Assembly: GCF_030693485.1 (NCBI RefSeq)
Contig: NZ_JAUYAN010000299.1
Span: 1-39,125 of the forward strand
Length of the DNA: 39,125 bases
From: Bradyrhizobium sp.
GTDB taxonomy: Bacteria > Pseudomonadota > Alphaproteobacteria > Rhizobiales > Xanthobacteraceae
Direction: 5' to 3'
Part shown: positions 8,059 to 16,109 of the stretch, piece after piece
Position numbering within the stretch: the stretch's first letter is position 1
Layout of the letters: every line of letters starts with the position of its first letter
Program-made: the position numbers and the translations under genes
Notes under the pieces: generated by a model
The model's input: the letters and a program-made list of their open reading frames with translations, nothing else
The model's database searches: none
Told to the model about the DNA's origin: nothing

Positions 8059-9255
8059 TCATTTCGTCAGCGGGCACCCGCTATCCTTTGCCGACGGGAA
8101 CGCCTTGTCGCCCGGCACCACCGCGAGCTGCTGGTAGTAGTCCCAGGGCTTCTTGGACTCCGACGGCTTCTTGACTTCGAACAGATAGAGGTCGTGCACC
8201 ATGCGGCCGTTTTCCAGCACCTTGCCGCCTTGCGCGAACTGGTCGTCGACCGGAAGCTCCTTCAGCTTCTTCGCTACCGCTTCGGTGTCCTTGGTGCCGG
8301 CGGCCTTGACTGCCTTCAGGTACGCCAGCGTCGCCGAATAGGTGCCGGCCTGGATCATGTTCGGCATCCGGCCGGTGCGCTTGAAGAAACGCTCGGCGAG
8401 TTCGCGGCTCCTGTCGTCGCGATCCCAGTAATAGCCCTCGGTCAGCACCAGCCCCTGCGCGGCTTCGAGGCCGAGGCCGTGCACTTCGGCCAGCGTCAGC
8501 AACAACCCGGCCAGCTTCTGGCCGCTCTTGACGATGCCGAACTCGGCCGCCTGCTTGATCGAGTTGGTGGTGTCGAGGCCGGCATTGGCGAGCCCGATGA
8601 TTTTCGCTTTCGAGCTTTGCGCCTGCAGCAGGAACGACGAGAGGTCGGAAGAGTTCAGCGGGATGCGAACCTGGCCCAGGACCTTGCCGCCCTTGGCCCT
8701 GACGAAATCGCCGGTGTCCTTTTCCAGCGCATAGCCGAAGGCGTAGTCGGCGGTCATGAAGAACCAGGTATCGCCGCCCGCATCCACCAGCGATCGGCCG
8801 GTGCCGTACGCCAGCGCGCGGGTGTCGTAGGCCCAGTGGAATCCCCAGGGCTGGCAGGCATCGCCGGTCAGGCGCGAAGTCGCAGCCCCCACCACGATGT
8901 CGATCTTCTTCATCTGCTTCGACAAATCGTGCACCGCGAGGGCGACCGACGAGGTCGTCAGCTCGGTGATCATGTCGACGTTCTCGAATTCATACCAGCG
9001 CCGCGCGATGCTGACGCCGAGGTCGGGTTTGTTCTGATGGTCGGCGGAGACGATCTCGATCCTGTGGCCGAACACGCTGCCGCCGAAATCCTCGACCGCC
9101 ATCTTCGCCGCCTCGAACGACCACTTGCCGCCGTAATCCGCATAGACGCCCGACTGGTCGTTCAGGATGCCGATCTTGACGCCCTGCGCCGACACCGGAA
9201 CCGCCAGCACAAGGCCGCATGCCGCAACGCCGGCCGACAACAATCGCAACCTCAT
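8059..9255 (-). CDS. ABC transporter substrate-binding protein, branched-chain amino acid (HAAT) type
   Basis: A 398-residue periplasmic binding protein with a Sec signal peptide (cleavage near VSA at 21-23). The mature N-terminus reads VKIGILNDQSGVYADYGG, typical of Peripla_BP_6/LivK-like receptors. The middle carries DTWFFMTADYAFGYALEKD, as in receptors for aromatic or dicarboxylic acids rather than leucine. Start ATG 9255 is chosen for its signal peptide and a GGAGAG ribosome site; the longer reading frame lacks both. No permease or ATPase is adjacent, so it is an orphan receptor that must use a transporter encoded elsewhere. It is transcribed away from the acyl-CoA operon, with AraC behind it. 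Confidence 0.9.
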   Translation of the reverse strand: MRLRLLSAGVAACGLVLAVPVSAQGVKIGILNDQSGVYADYGGKWSFEAAKMAVEDFGGSVFGHRIEIVSADHQNKPDLGVSIARRWYEFENVDMITELTTSSVALAVHDLSKQMKKIDIVVGAATSRLTGDACQPWGFHWAYDTRALAYGTGRSLVDAGGDTWFFMTADYAFGYALEKDTGDFVRAKGGKVLGQVRIPLNSSDLSSFLLQAQSSKAKIIGLANAGLDTTNSIKQAAEFGIVKSGQKLAGLLLTLAEVHGLGLEAAQGLVLTEGYYWDRDDRSRELAERFFKRTGRMPNMIQAGTYSATLAYLKAVKAAGTKDTEAVAKKLKELPVDDQFAQGGKVLENGRMVHDLYLFEVKKPSESKKPWDYYQQLAVVPGDKAFPSAKDSGCPLTK

Positions 9256-9294
9256 TCTTGTCTCTCCATTTTCTTGAGTTCCGAGCACGATATT

Positions 9295-9460
9295 TTACCC
9301 CGGGAACGCGCACGATTTCATTGGGATCGGGCCCTCGCGGATCGCCAGCCCCGAGGATTCCGTCTTGTCGAGCCTTCAGCGGCACTATGCCGCCCGGTGC
9401 CCTCATTTCGAAGACGGCATTGAGATACGGCGCGAAATCGTTGATGCTCAGCGTCGCGAT
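9295..9460 (-). pseudogene. Frameshifted remnant of a small protein gene (DUF6916-like)
   Basis: Read on minus from 9460, the frame gives IATLSINDFAPYLNAVFEMR and continues to ...VPLK (9374). An extra base at 9373 then moves the coding signal by one frame, giving LDKTESSGLAIREGPIPMK and a TAA at 9297-9295. Third-position G/C is high in both segments: by my hand count about 22 of 28 and 21 of 25 codons. That is not expected of spacer DNA and persists across the frame change. The expected ATG reads ATC. The protein resembles the N-terminal half of small DUF6916-type proteins; I recall this family only roughly. It appears to have lost its start, its frame and its C-terminus. Confidence 0.6.
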
Positions 9461-9551
9461 ATCGGCGATGATACCATGGCAATATCCCTGCGGTTGAGCA
9501 TTTCCTGTGGCACATCATGTGCGCCCGGCTATCGAGAACGAGGTCCGCCCC

Positions 9552-11303
9552 ATGCACGCGCCTGCTTCCCACCCATCGTCCGGCGGCGCCGATCGCATCG
9601 CGCCTGACGGTGCGGGACAGAATTTCTATGCCATCGACCGCGGGCTGCGCGACCTGCTCCGGCTGTATCTGCAACCCCACGACTTCTCCCGGCTCGAACC
9701 TCACTTCGACCGGCTCGGCGCGCTGGCCGGCGGCCAACTCGACGAACTCGCCAGAACCGCCGACAAGCACCCGCCGGCGCTGCAGGCGCGCGACCGCTTC
9801 GGCCGCGACGAGGACTGGATCGACTACCATTCCTCCTACCGCGACATGGAGGCGATCGCGTTCGGCGACTTCCAGTTCCACGCCATGAGCCACCGCGCCG
9901 GTACGCTCGGCATGGACCGCCCATTGCCGGCGGTGGCCAAATACGCGCTGCAATATCTGTTCGTGCAGGCCGAGTTCGGGCTGATGTGCCCGATCAGCGT
10001 CACCGACACCTCGATCCATCTGATCCGCAAATTTGCCAGCCGCGAGTTGCAGGATTATCTGCTGCCGAAGATGCTGTCCGGCGACCTCGCCACGATGTGG
10101 AAGGGCACGCAGTTCATGACCGAACGGTCAGGCGGCTCCGACGTCGGCGGCATCGAAACCACGGCCCGCAAGGTCGACGGCATATGGCGGCTCACCGGCG
10201 ACAAATGGTTCTGCTCGCATGCCGACGCCGATGTCGCACTGCTGCTGGCGCGGCCCGAGGGCGCGCCGTCCGGCACCAGAGGACTCGCGCTGTTCGCGAT
10301 GCCGCGCCGTCTCAGGGACGGCAGCCGCAACGCCTATCGCATCGTTCGCCTCAAGGACAAGCTCGGCACGCGGTCGATGGCGTCGGGCGAGATTCTGCTG
10401 GAGGGCGCCGAGGCCTGGATGGTCGGCGAGGCCGATCGCGGCCTCAAGCAGATGATGGAGCAGGTCAATCTGTCGCGGCTGTCGCATGGCGTTCGCGCCG
10501 CGGCGATGATGCGGCGCTGCGTCAACGAGGCGATGATCTGCGCGCGCCATCGCGTGGCGTTCGGCAAGACCATCATCCAATATCCGCTGCTGCGCCGCCA
10601 GTTGCTCAAGATCATCGTTCCCGCCGAACAGTCGCTGTCGATGTTCCTGTTTGCCGCCAGCGCCATGGACCGCGCCACTGCCGGCTCGCGGCCGGCCGAG
10701 GACTGCCTGCGCATCCTGACGCCGCTTTTGAAGTTCCGCGCCTGCCGCGACAATATTCCGGTGGCGACAGGCTCCATGGAGGTCCGCGGCGGCAACGGCT
10801 ACATCGAGGAGTGGGTGCATGCGAGGCTGATCCGCGATGCCCATGTCGGCGTGCTCTGGGAGGGCACCAGCAACATCAACGCGCTCGATATCGTCACCCG
10901 GGCGGTCGGCAAGAGCCGAACGCACCGCACGCTGGCGGTCGCGCTGACCAACCTGCTCGATCACGCCCGCTCCATCCCCGCCGCGTTTCGCGACCGCCTG
11001 CGCACCGCGCTGGCGCGGACACTGACACTGGTCGAGCGCGTCGCGGCCGAGCCGGCGCTGGAAGCCAATGCGCGGCAGGCGGCAAGCGCGCTCTATCACA
11101 TCACCAGCGCCATCCTGATGACCTGGGAAGCCGCCCAGCCGGGCGCCGATGCCCGCCGCGCGCTCTATGCGCGTCTGGTCCTCGACCATCGACTAGGCGC
11201 GCAGGACCCGCTGGCGCCCGGCGATGACGAACGCGAAGCGGCGGAACTGGTGCTTTCGCAGCGGCCGGTGTCGCTGGCGGAGGTTGTGGAGTTGCTGGAC
11301 TAG
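9552..11303 (+). CDS. Acyl-CoA dehydrogenase, AidB-like
   Basis: A 583-residue flavoprotein of the acyl-CoA dehydrogenase superfamily, longer than the usual ~380 because of the AidB-type N- and C-terminal extensions. The FAD-contact loop is FMTERSGGSDVGG near residue 190. LKDKLGTRSMAS and VRGGNGYIEEWVHARL are also typical. Glu437 in LWEGTSNI occupies the catalytic-base position of the family. Start ATG 9552 has GAGG about 8 nt upstream; an in-frame ATG at 9507 has no good ribosome site. In AidB the fold binds DNA in the alkylation response. Here the linkage to an acyl-CoA ligase and a dehydrogenase suggests a catabolic desaturation step instead. Confidence 0.88.
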   Translation: MHAPASHPSSGGADRIAPDGAGQNFYAIDRGLRDLLRLYLQPHDFSRLEPHFDRLGALAGGQLDELARTADKHPPALQARDRFGRDEDWIDYHSSYRDMEAIAFGDFQFHAMSHRAGTLGMDRPLPAVAKYALQYLFVQAEFGLMCPISVTDTSIHLIRKFASRELQDYLLPKMLSGDLATMWKGTQFMTERSGGSDVGGIETTARKVDGIWRLTGDKWFCSHADADVALLLARPEGAPSGTRGLALFAMPRRLRDGSRNAYRIVRLKDKLGTRSMASGEILLEGAEAWMVGEADRGLKQMMEQVNLSRLSHGVRAAAMMRRCVNEAMICARHRVAFGKTIIQYPLLRRQLLKIIVPAEQSLSMFLFAASAMDRATAGSRPAEDCLRILTPLLKFRACRDNIPVATGSMEVRGGNGYIEEWVHARLIRDAHVGVLWEGTSNINALDIVTRAVGKSRTHRTLAVALTNLLDHARSIPAAFRDRLRTALARTLTLVERVAAEPALEANARQAASALYHITSAILMTWEAAQPGADARRALYARLVLDHRLGAQDPLAPGDDEREAAELVLSQRPVSLAEVVELLD

Positions 11304-11446
11304 CGGAAGCCGCGCGCGTGACGCTTACCCTCCCCTCCAGGGCCCCTCCGGGGGAATTGTGCAGGATTTCTGGTTTCCCTCCCCCCGGACTCCGCTAGAT
11401 TGCCTGCAACGGTCGCAACAAGACCAGGACTTGCGGGAGGACAATC

Positions 11447-12601
11447 GTGCACAAGGGACGTGTCGTGTTCGGCGCCATGGACGAGGTGGTTTTTGGAACC
11501 GCCGCCGCCGAGGCGATCGTGGCCCAGGTCGACCGGCTCGGCGTCAGCCGCGCGTTCCTGATGGTCAGCGGCACGCTGAACCGTGAAACCGGCGAGATCG
11601 ACAAGATCAAGGCCGCGCTGGGCTCGCGTTGCGTCGGTACGTTCGATGCGATGCCGGCGCACACGCCGCGCGCCGCTGTGATCGCGGCGTCCGAACAGGC
11701 CCGCGCCGCCGACGCCGACCTCATCGTCACGGTCGGCGGCGGCTCCATCACCGACGGCGCCAAGGCGGTGCAGATCTGCCTCGCCAACGATGTTCGTGAT
11801 GTCGAGGATATCGACAGGGTCCGCGACCACAAGGGCGGCTCGCCCAGAATGAATCCACCGACCGTGCGCCAGATCAGCGTGCCCACCACGATCGCGGGCG
11901 GCGAATTCAGCGCCATTGCGGGCGTCACCAACGAACGCACCAAGGTCAAGGAGCGGCTGGCCCATCCGCTGGTGATGCCGCGCGCGACAATCCTCGATCC
12001 CGCGCTGACCGTGCACACGCCGGAATGGCTGTTCCTGTCGACCGGCATCCGCGCCGTCGATCACTGCGTCGAAGGCATTTGTTCGCGCGAGGCGCATCCC
12101 TACGCCGACGCCCAGGCGATCAAGGGATTGTCGATGCTGGCGCAAGGGCTGCCGCGGGTGAAGGCCGACCCCGGCGATCTCGACGCAAGGATGGATTGCC
12201 AGATCGGCACCTGGCTTTCGATGGGGCCGTTGTCGTCCGGCGTGCCGATGGGCGCCAGCCACGGCATCGGCTATGTGCTCGGCGCCGTGTTCGACGTCCC
12301 GCACGGCTACACCTCCTGCGTGATGCTGCCCTCGGTGATGCGCTGGAACAAATCCGTCAACGCGGAGCGGCAGGCGCTGGTATCGGCGGCGATGGGCCAG
12401 CCCGGCCAGGATGCCGGCGACGTGCTCGATGCCTTCATTCGCGGGCTCGGCATGCCGCGCAGCCTGCAGGACGTTCGGATCGGCCCCGAGCATTTCGACC
12501 GCATCGCCGAGCAGGCAATGGGGACGCCGTGGGTCCCGCGCAACCCGCGCAAGATCGATTCGTCAGCGCAATTGCGCGAAATTCTCGTTATGGCCGCCTG
12601 A
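11447..12601 (+). CDS. Iron-containing alcohol dehydrogenase superfamily protein, maleylacetate reductase-like
   Basis: A 384-residue group III dehydrogenase. The nucleotide-binding motif GGGSITDGAKA lies near residues 99-109. In the metal site, the position that is Asp in FucO-type enzymes reads Arg202 (GIRAVDHCVE). The other three ligands correspond to His206, His272 (GASHGIG) and His286 (VPHG). Loss of the Asp points to the metal-independent maleylacetate reductase branch rather than an iron alcohol dehydrogenase. GTG at 11447 is used because GGGAGG precedes it by 6 nt. It lies between the acyl-CoA dehydrogenase and the acyl-CoA ligase, probably in one operon for degrading an organic or aromatic acid. 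Confidence 0.85.
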   Translation: MHKGRVVFGAMDEVVFGTAAAEAIVAQVDRLGVSRAFLMVSGTLNRETGEIDKIKAALGSRCVGTFDAMPAHTPRAAVIAASEQARAADADLIVTVGGGSITDGAKAVQICLANDVRDVEDIDRVRDHKGGSPRMNPPTVRQISVPTTIAGGEFSAIAGVTNERTKVKERLAHPLVMPRATILDPALTVHTPEWLFLSTGIRAVDHCVEGICSREAHPYADAQAIKGLSMLAQGLPRVKADPGDLDARMDCQIGTWLSMGPLSSGVPMGASHGIGYVLGAVFDVPHGYTSCVMLPSVMRWNKSVNAERQALVSAAMGQPGQDAGDVLDAFIRGLGMPRSLQDVRIGPEHFDRIAEQAMGTPWVPRNPRKIDSSAQLREILVMAA

Positions 12602-12616
12602 GAGACTGGAGAAAAA

Positions 12617-14167
12617 ATGTACACCGGCAAACATGCTCATCTGCGTCCCCTGCAGCCCGCTTTCATCATGGCGGGATCCGGCGAGACCGTGACCTATCGC
12701 GAGCTGGAGGCGCGGAGCAATCGCCTCGCGCATCTGTTGCGCAATCTCGGCCTGAAGCGGCTCGATCACTATGCGATCTTCATGGAAAACAACAGCCGCT
12801 ATCTGGAAACCTGCGGCGCCGGCGAGCGCTCCGGGCTGTACTACACCTGTATCAATTCATATTTGACGCCGGGCGAACTCGCCTACATCGTCGGCAACAG
12901 CGACTCCCGCGTGCTTTTTACCTCCGTCGCAAAACTCGACGTCGCGCGCGAGGCGCTCAAGGAGTGCCCGAAGGTCGAGCTCTGCATCGTGGTCGACGGC
13001 CCCGGCGAGAGCGACCGCATCGTCGGCCTGCGCGAAGCCACGGCGGGACTGCCCGGCACGCCGATCGCGGACGAATATGTCGGCACCGCGATGCTCTATT
13101 CGTCCGGCACCACCGGACGGCCAAAGGGCATTTTGCGACCGCTGCCGGAACAGCCGGCGACGCAGCAGCTTCCGCTGTTCGATTTCCTGATCAAGCTCTG
13201 GCAGTACCGTGAAGGCATGATCTATCTGTCGCCGGCGCCGCTATATCATTCGGCGCCGCAGGCCGCCGTCAATCTCGCGATCAAGAGCGGCGCCACCGTC
13301 ATCATCATGGAGCAGTTCGATCCCGAGCATTACCTCGATTTGATCGAGCAATGGGGCGTCACTCATACCCAGCTGGTGCCGACCATGTTCTCGCGCATGT
13401 TGAAGCTGCCGGAGGCCAAGCGCAACGGCCATGACCTGTCGTCGCTCGAGATCGCGATCCATGCCGCAGCGCCGTGCCCGGCGGCGGTGAAGGAAGACAT
13501 GATCAAATGGTGGGGCCCGATCATCCACGAATATTACGGCGCCACCGAAGGCCTCGGCTTTACCGCCTGCAACAGCGAGGAATGGCTGGCGCATAGAGGC
13601 AGCGTCGGCCGCGTGCTGCTCGGCGATCTCCACATTCTCGATGAGGACATGAAGCCTTGCCCGATCGGCACGCCGGGCACGGTCTGGTTCAAGACCGCGA
13701 CGCCGTTCGAATATTTCAACGATCCGAACAAGACCCAGGAGGCGCGCTCGCCTGACGGCAGCATGAGCACGGTCGGCGACGTCGGCTATGTCGACAAGGA
13801 CAATTTTCTGTACCTGACCGACCGCGCGACCTTCATGATCATCTCCGGCGGCGTCAATATCTACCCGCAGGAATGCGAGAACCTGCTGATCACCCATCCC
13901 AAGATTGCGGACGCCGCCGTGTTCGGCGTGCCCAATGCCGATCTCGGCGAGGAGGTGAAGGCCGTGGTGCAGCCGATGCCGGGCATTACGCCCAGCGCTG
14001 ATCTGGCCGACGAACTGATCGCCTTCTGCAGCCAGTCGCTGTCGCGCCAGAAAGTGCCGCGCTCGATCGACTTCGAGGCGGAACTGCCGCGGTTGCCGAC
14101 CGGCAAGCTCTACAAGCGGCTGCTGCGCGACCGGTACTGGGGCGACAAGACGTCCCGGATTCTGTAA
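12617..14167 (+). CDS. Acyl-CoA synthetase (AMP-forming), fatty-acid or aromatic acid ligase
   Basis: A 516-residue member of the ANL superfamily. The ATP-binding P-loop is YSSGTTGRPKG at 161-171. The adenylate motif is YYGATEG at 306-312. The hinge region is near TVGDVGYVDKDNFLYLTDR, and the catalytic lysine of the C-terminal domain is Lys497 in LPTGKLYKR. All key residues are present, so it should activate a carboxylic acid to its CoA thioester. It starts 15 nt after the maleylacetate-reductase-like gene. Activation here followed by the acyl-CoA dehydrogenase two genes upstream would be a coherent start of beta-oxidation-like breakdown. The chain type cannot be told from sequence. Confidence 0.92.
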   Translation: MYTGKHAHLRPLQPAFIMAGSGETVTYRELEARSNRLAHLLRNLGLKRLDHYAIFMENNSRYLETCGAGERSGLYYTCINSYLTPGELAYIVGNSDSRVLFTSVAKLDVAREALKECPKVELCIVVDGPGESDRIVGLREATAGLPGTPIADEYVGTAMLYSSGTTGRPKGILRPLPEQPATQQLPLFDFLIKLWQYREGMIYLSPAPLYHSAPQAAVNLAIKSGATVIIMEQFDPEHYLDLIEQWGVTHTQLVPTMFSRMLKLPEAKRNGHDLSSLEIAIHAAAPCPAAVKEDMIKWWGPIIHEYYGATEGLGFTACNSEEWLAHRGSVGRVLLGDLHILDEDMKPCPIGTPGTVWFKTATPFEYFNDPNKTQEARSPDGSMSTVGDVGYVDKDNFLYLTDRATFMIISGGVNIYPQECENLLITHPKIADAAVFGVPNADLGEEVKAVVQPMPGITPSADLADELIAFCSQSLSRQKVPRSIDFEAELPRLPTGKLYKRLLRDRYWGDKTSRIL

Positions 14168-14290
14168 AGGCGGCAACAGGCCTGTAACCAGCTATTGCGC
14201 GGCGAACTGATCCGGCGTGGCATGACCTTTGAATAGGTTCACGCCGCGTAATCCTGTACGGATTGAACGGTTCGACCGGAAGGGAAGCAA

Positions 14291-16087
14291 GTGGCTGCGC
14301 CGATCAATATCGAGGTCTACAGCGATGCGCTGGTGGTGCTGGGAACGGCCGGCATCGTCGTTCCCCTGGTACGCCGCTTCGGGATCAGTCCTGTGCTGGG
14401 CTACCTCGCGGCAGGGGCGGTGCTGGGCCCGCTCGGACTGGGCTCGCTCATCAAGACCTTTCCGTTCCTGTACTGGGTGACGGTGGTTGACGCCAGGAAC
14501 GTCGCCGGCATTGCCGAGCTCGGGGTGGTCTTCCTGCTGTTCATCATCGGCATGGAACTGTCGTTTGAACGTCTCAAGCTCATGCGCCGCCTGGTATTTG
14601 GGCTCGGAAGCCTGCAGATCATCCTCACCACGGCCGTGATCGGCGGTATCGCCAGCCTGTTCGGCAACTCGCCCACGGTATCGATCATTATCGGCGCGAG
14701 CCTTGCCTTGTCTTCGACCGCGATCGTCATCGAGGTGCTTTCCAACCATGGCCGGCTGGCCACCACCGCCGGCCGCACCAGCTTCGCCGTTCTGCTGGCG
14801 CAGGATCTGGCCGTGGCTCCGATGCTGCTGCTGGTCTCCATCATCGGAAGCCGGACAGACAGCTCGGTGATGACCAACATCGGCTTCGCCTTCGTGAATG
14901 CAACGCTGGCCCTTGCAGCGATCGTGATCGTCGGCCGCCTGCTGTTGCGACCGCTGTTTCGGCTGGTCGCTTCCACCGGCTCCCCTGAGCTGTTCGTAGC
15001 GGCGGCGCTGTTTGCAATTATCGGCGCCGGCTTCGCCGCGGCGCTTGCCGGACTTTCGATGGCGCTGGGAGCGTTCGTCGCGGGTCTTTTGCTCGCCGAG
15101 ACCGAATTCCGCAAGGCGATCGAAACCACCATCGGCCCCTTCAAGGGCCTGCTGCTAGGAATATTCTTCTTTACCGTCGGCATGAGTATCGACATTCGCG
15201 AGCTCATCCGCCAGCCGTTGCTGCTTGTTACTTCCGTCGTCGGGCTGATCGTCATCAAGTCGGTCCTGATGATCGGCCTCGCCCGCATCTTCCGCCTGCC
15301 CTGGCCCACTGCGATCGAAACCAGTCTTCTGCTCGGCCCCGGCGGCGAGTTCGCGTTCGTCGGCATCGGCCTCGCCACCTCGCTCGGGCTGGTCGCCTTC
15401 GATGCGTCCAGCTTCATCTTGACGGTGACGTCGATCACCATGGCACTGATTCCGGCGCTGGCGCTGGCCGCGCGGCGCCTGGCGCCGAGGTTCCGGGAGC
15501 CCAAGGTGATCGATCCGGAACTCGCCGTCGCGCCGGCCGGCATCACCGGACATGCCATCGTCGTCGGCCATGGCCGGGTCGGACAGGTCGTCTGCACCAT
15601 GCTGGACCGGCACGGCTGTCCCTATCTTGCCGTCGATAGTGACGCCGCCGCCGTGCCCGAACAGCGGCGAAGCGGCCGCGAGGTCTATTACGGCGACGCC
15701 ACGCTCCCGGAATTTCTCAGGACTTGCGGGGTGATGGACGCCAAGGCCGTGATCGTGACGGTTGCCGCGGCGGACGCGATCGACGAAGTCGTGCGGCAGG
15801 TGCGCGCGCTGCGAAGCGACATCGTGATCGTTTCGCGCGCCCGCGACGCCGCCCACGCACGCCACCTCTATCGAATCGGCGTCACCGACGCCGTGCCGGA
15901 AACCATCGAGGCCAGCCTGCAATTGTCGGAAGCGGCATTGATCGGGTTGGGACAGGCCACGGGACTGGTCATCGCCTCGATTCACGAACGGCGCGACGAA
16001 TTCCGGCACGAGTTGCAGCAGGCCGCCGGGCTGACCAGCGACGAGCCGTCGAATGCGGTTCGGCGGAAAACACTTCGACGGCCTTAG
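14291..16087 (+). CDS. Monovalent cation:proton antiporter-2 (KefB/KefC-type) with RCK domain
   Basis: A 598-residue CPA2 antiporter. The N-terminal ~400 residues form about a dozen membrane helices, including FLLFIIGMELSF and the family-typical LGPGGEFAFVGIGLA. The C-terminal RCK/TrkA-N domain begins near residue 418 with a Rossmann motif (VVGHGRVGQ) and contains VYYGDATLPEFLRTCGV. Such proteins exchange K+ or Na+ for protons under nucleotide or glutathione control. No KefF/KefG ancillary oxidoreductase is adjacent. GTG at 14291 is the annotated start, with GGAAG about 5 nt upstream. It appears to be a single-gene unit ending 22 nt before the convergent HWE kinase gene. Confidence 0.9.
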   Translation: MAAPINIEVYSDALVVLGTAGIVVPLVRRFGISPVLGYLAAGAVLGPLGLGSLIKTFPFLYWVTVVDARNVAGIAELGVVFLLFIIGMELSFERLKLMRRLVFGLGSLQIILTTAVIGGIASLFGNSPTVSIIIGASLALSSTAIVIEVLSNHGRLATTAGRTSFAVLLAQDLAVAPMLLLVSIIGSRTDSSVMTNIGFAFVNATLALAAIVIVGRLLLRPLFRLVASTGSPELFVAAALFAIIGAGFAAALAGLSMALGAFVAGLLLAETEFRKAIETTIGPFKGLLLGIFFFTVGMSIDIRELIRQPLLLVTSVVGLIVIKSVLMIGLARIFRLPWPTAIETSLLLGPGGEFAFVGIGLATSLGLVAFDASSFILTVTSITMALIPALALAARRLAPRFREPKVIDPELAVAPAGITGHAIVVGHGRVGQVVCTMLDRHGCPYLAVDSDAAAVPEQRRSGREVYYGDATLPEFLRTCGVMDAKAVIVTVAAADAIDEVVRQVRALRSDIVIVSRARDAAHARHLYRIGVTDAVPETIEASLQLSEAALIGLGQATGLVIASIHERRDEFRHELQQAAGLTSDEPSNAVRRKTLRRP

Positions 16088-16109
16088 CGCATGACGACGA
16101 TGGCGATCG

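Noticed and set aside
7951..9423. 490-codon plus-strand frame opposite the HAAT receptor
   Set aside because: Shadow of the receptor gene, whose signal peptide and fold motifs are clear.
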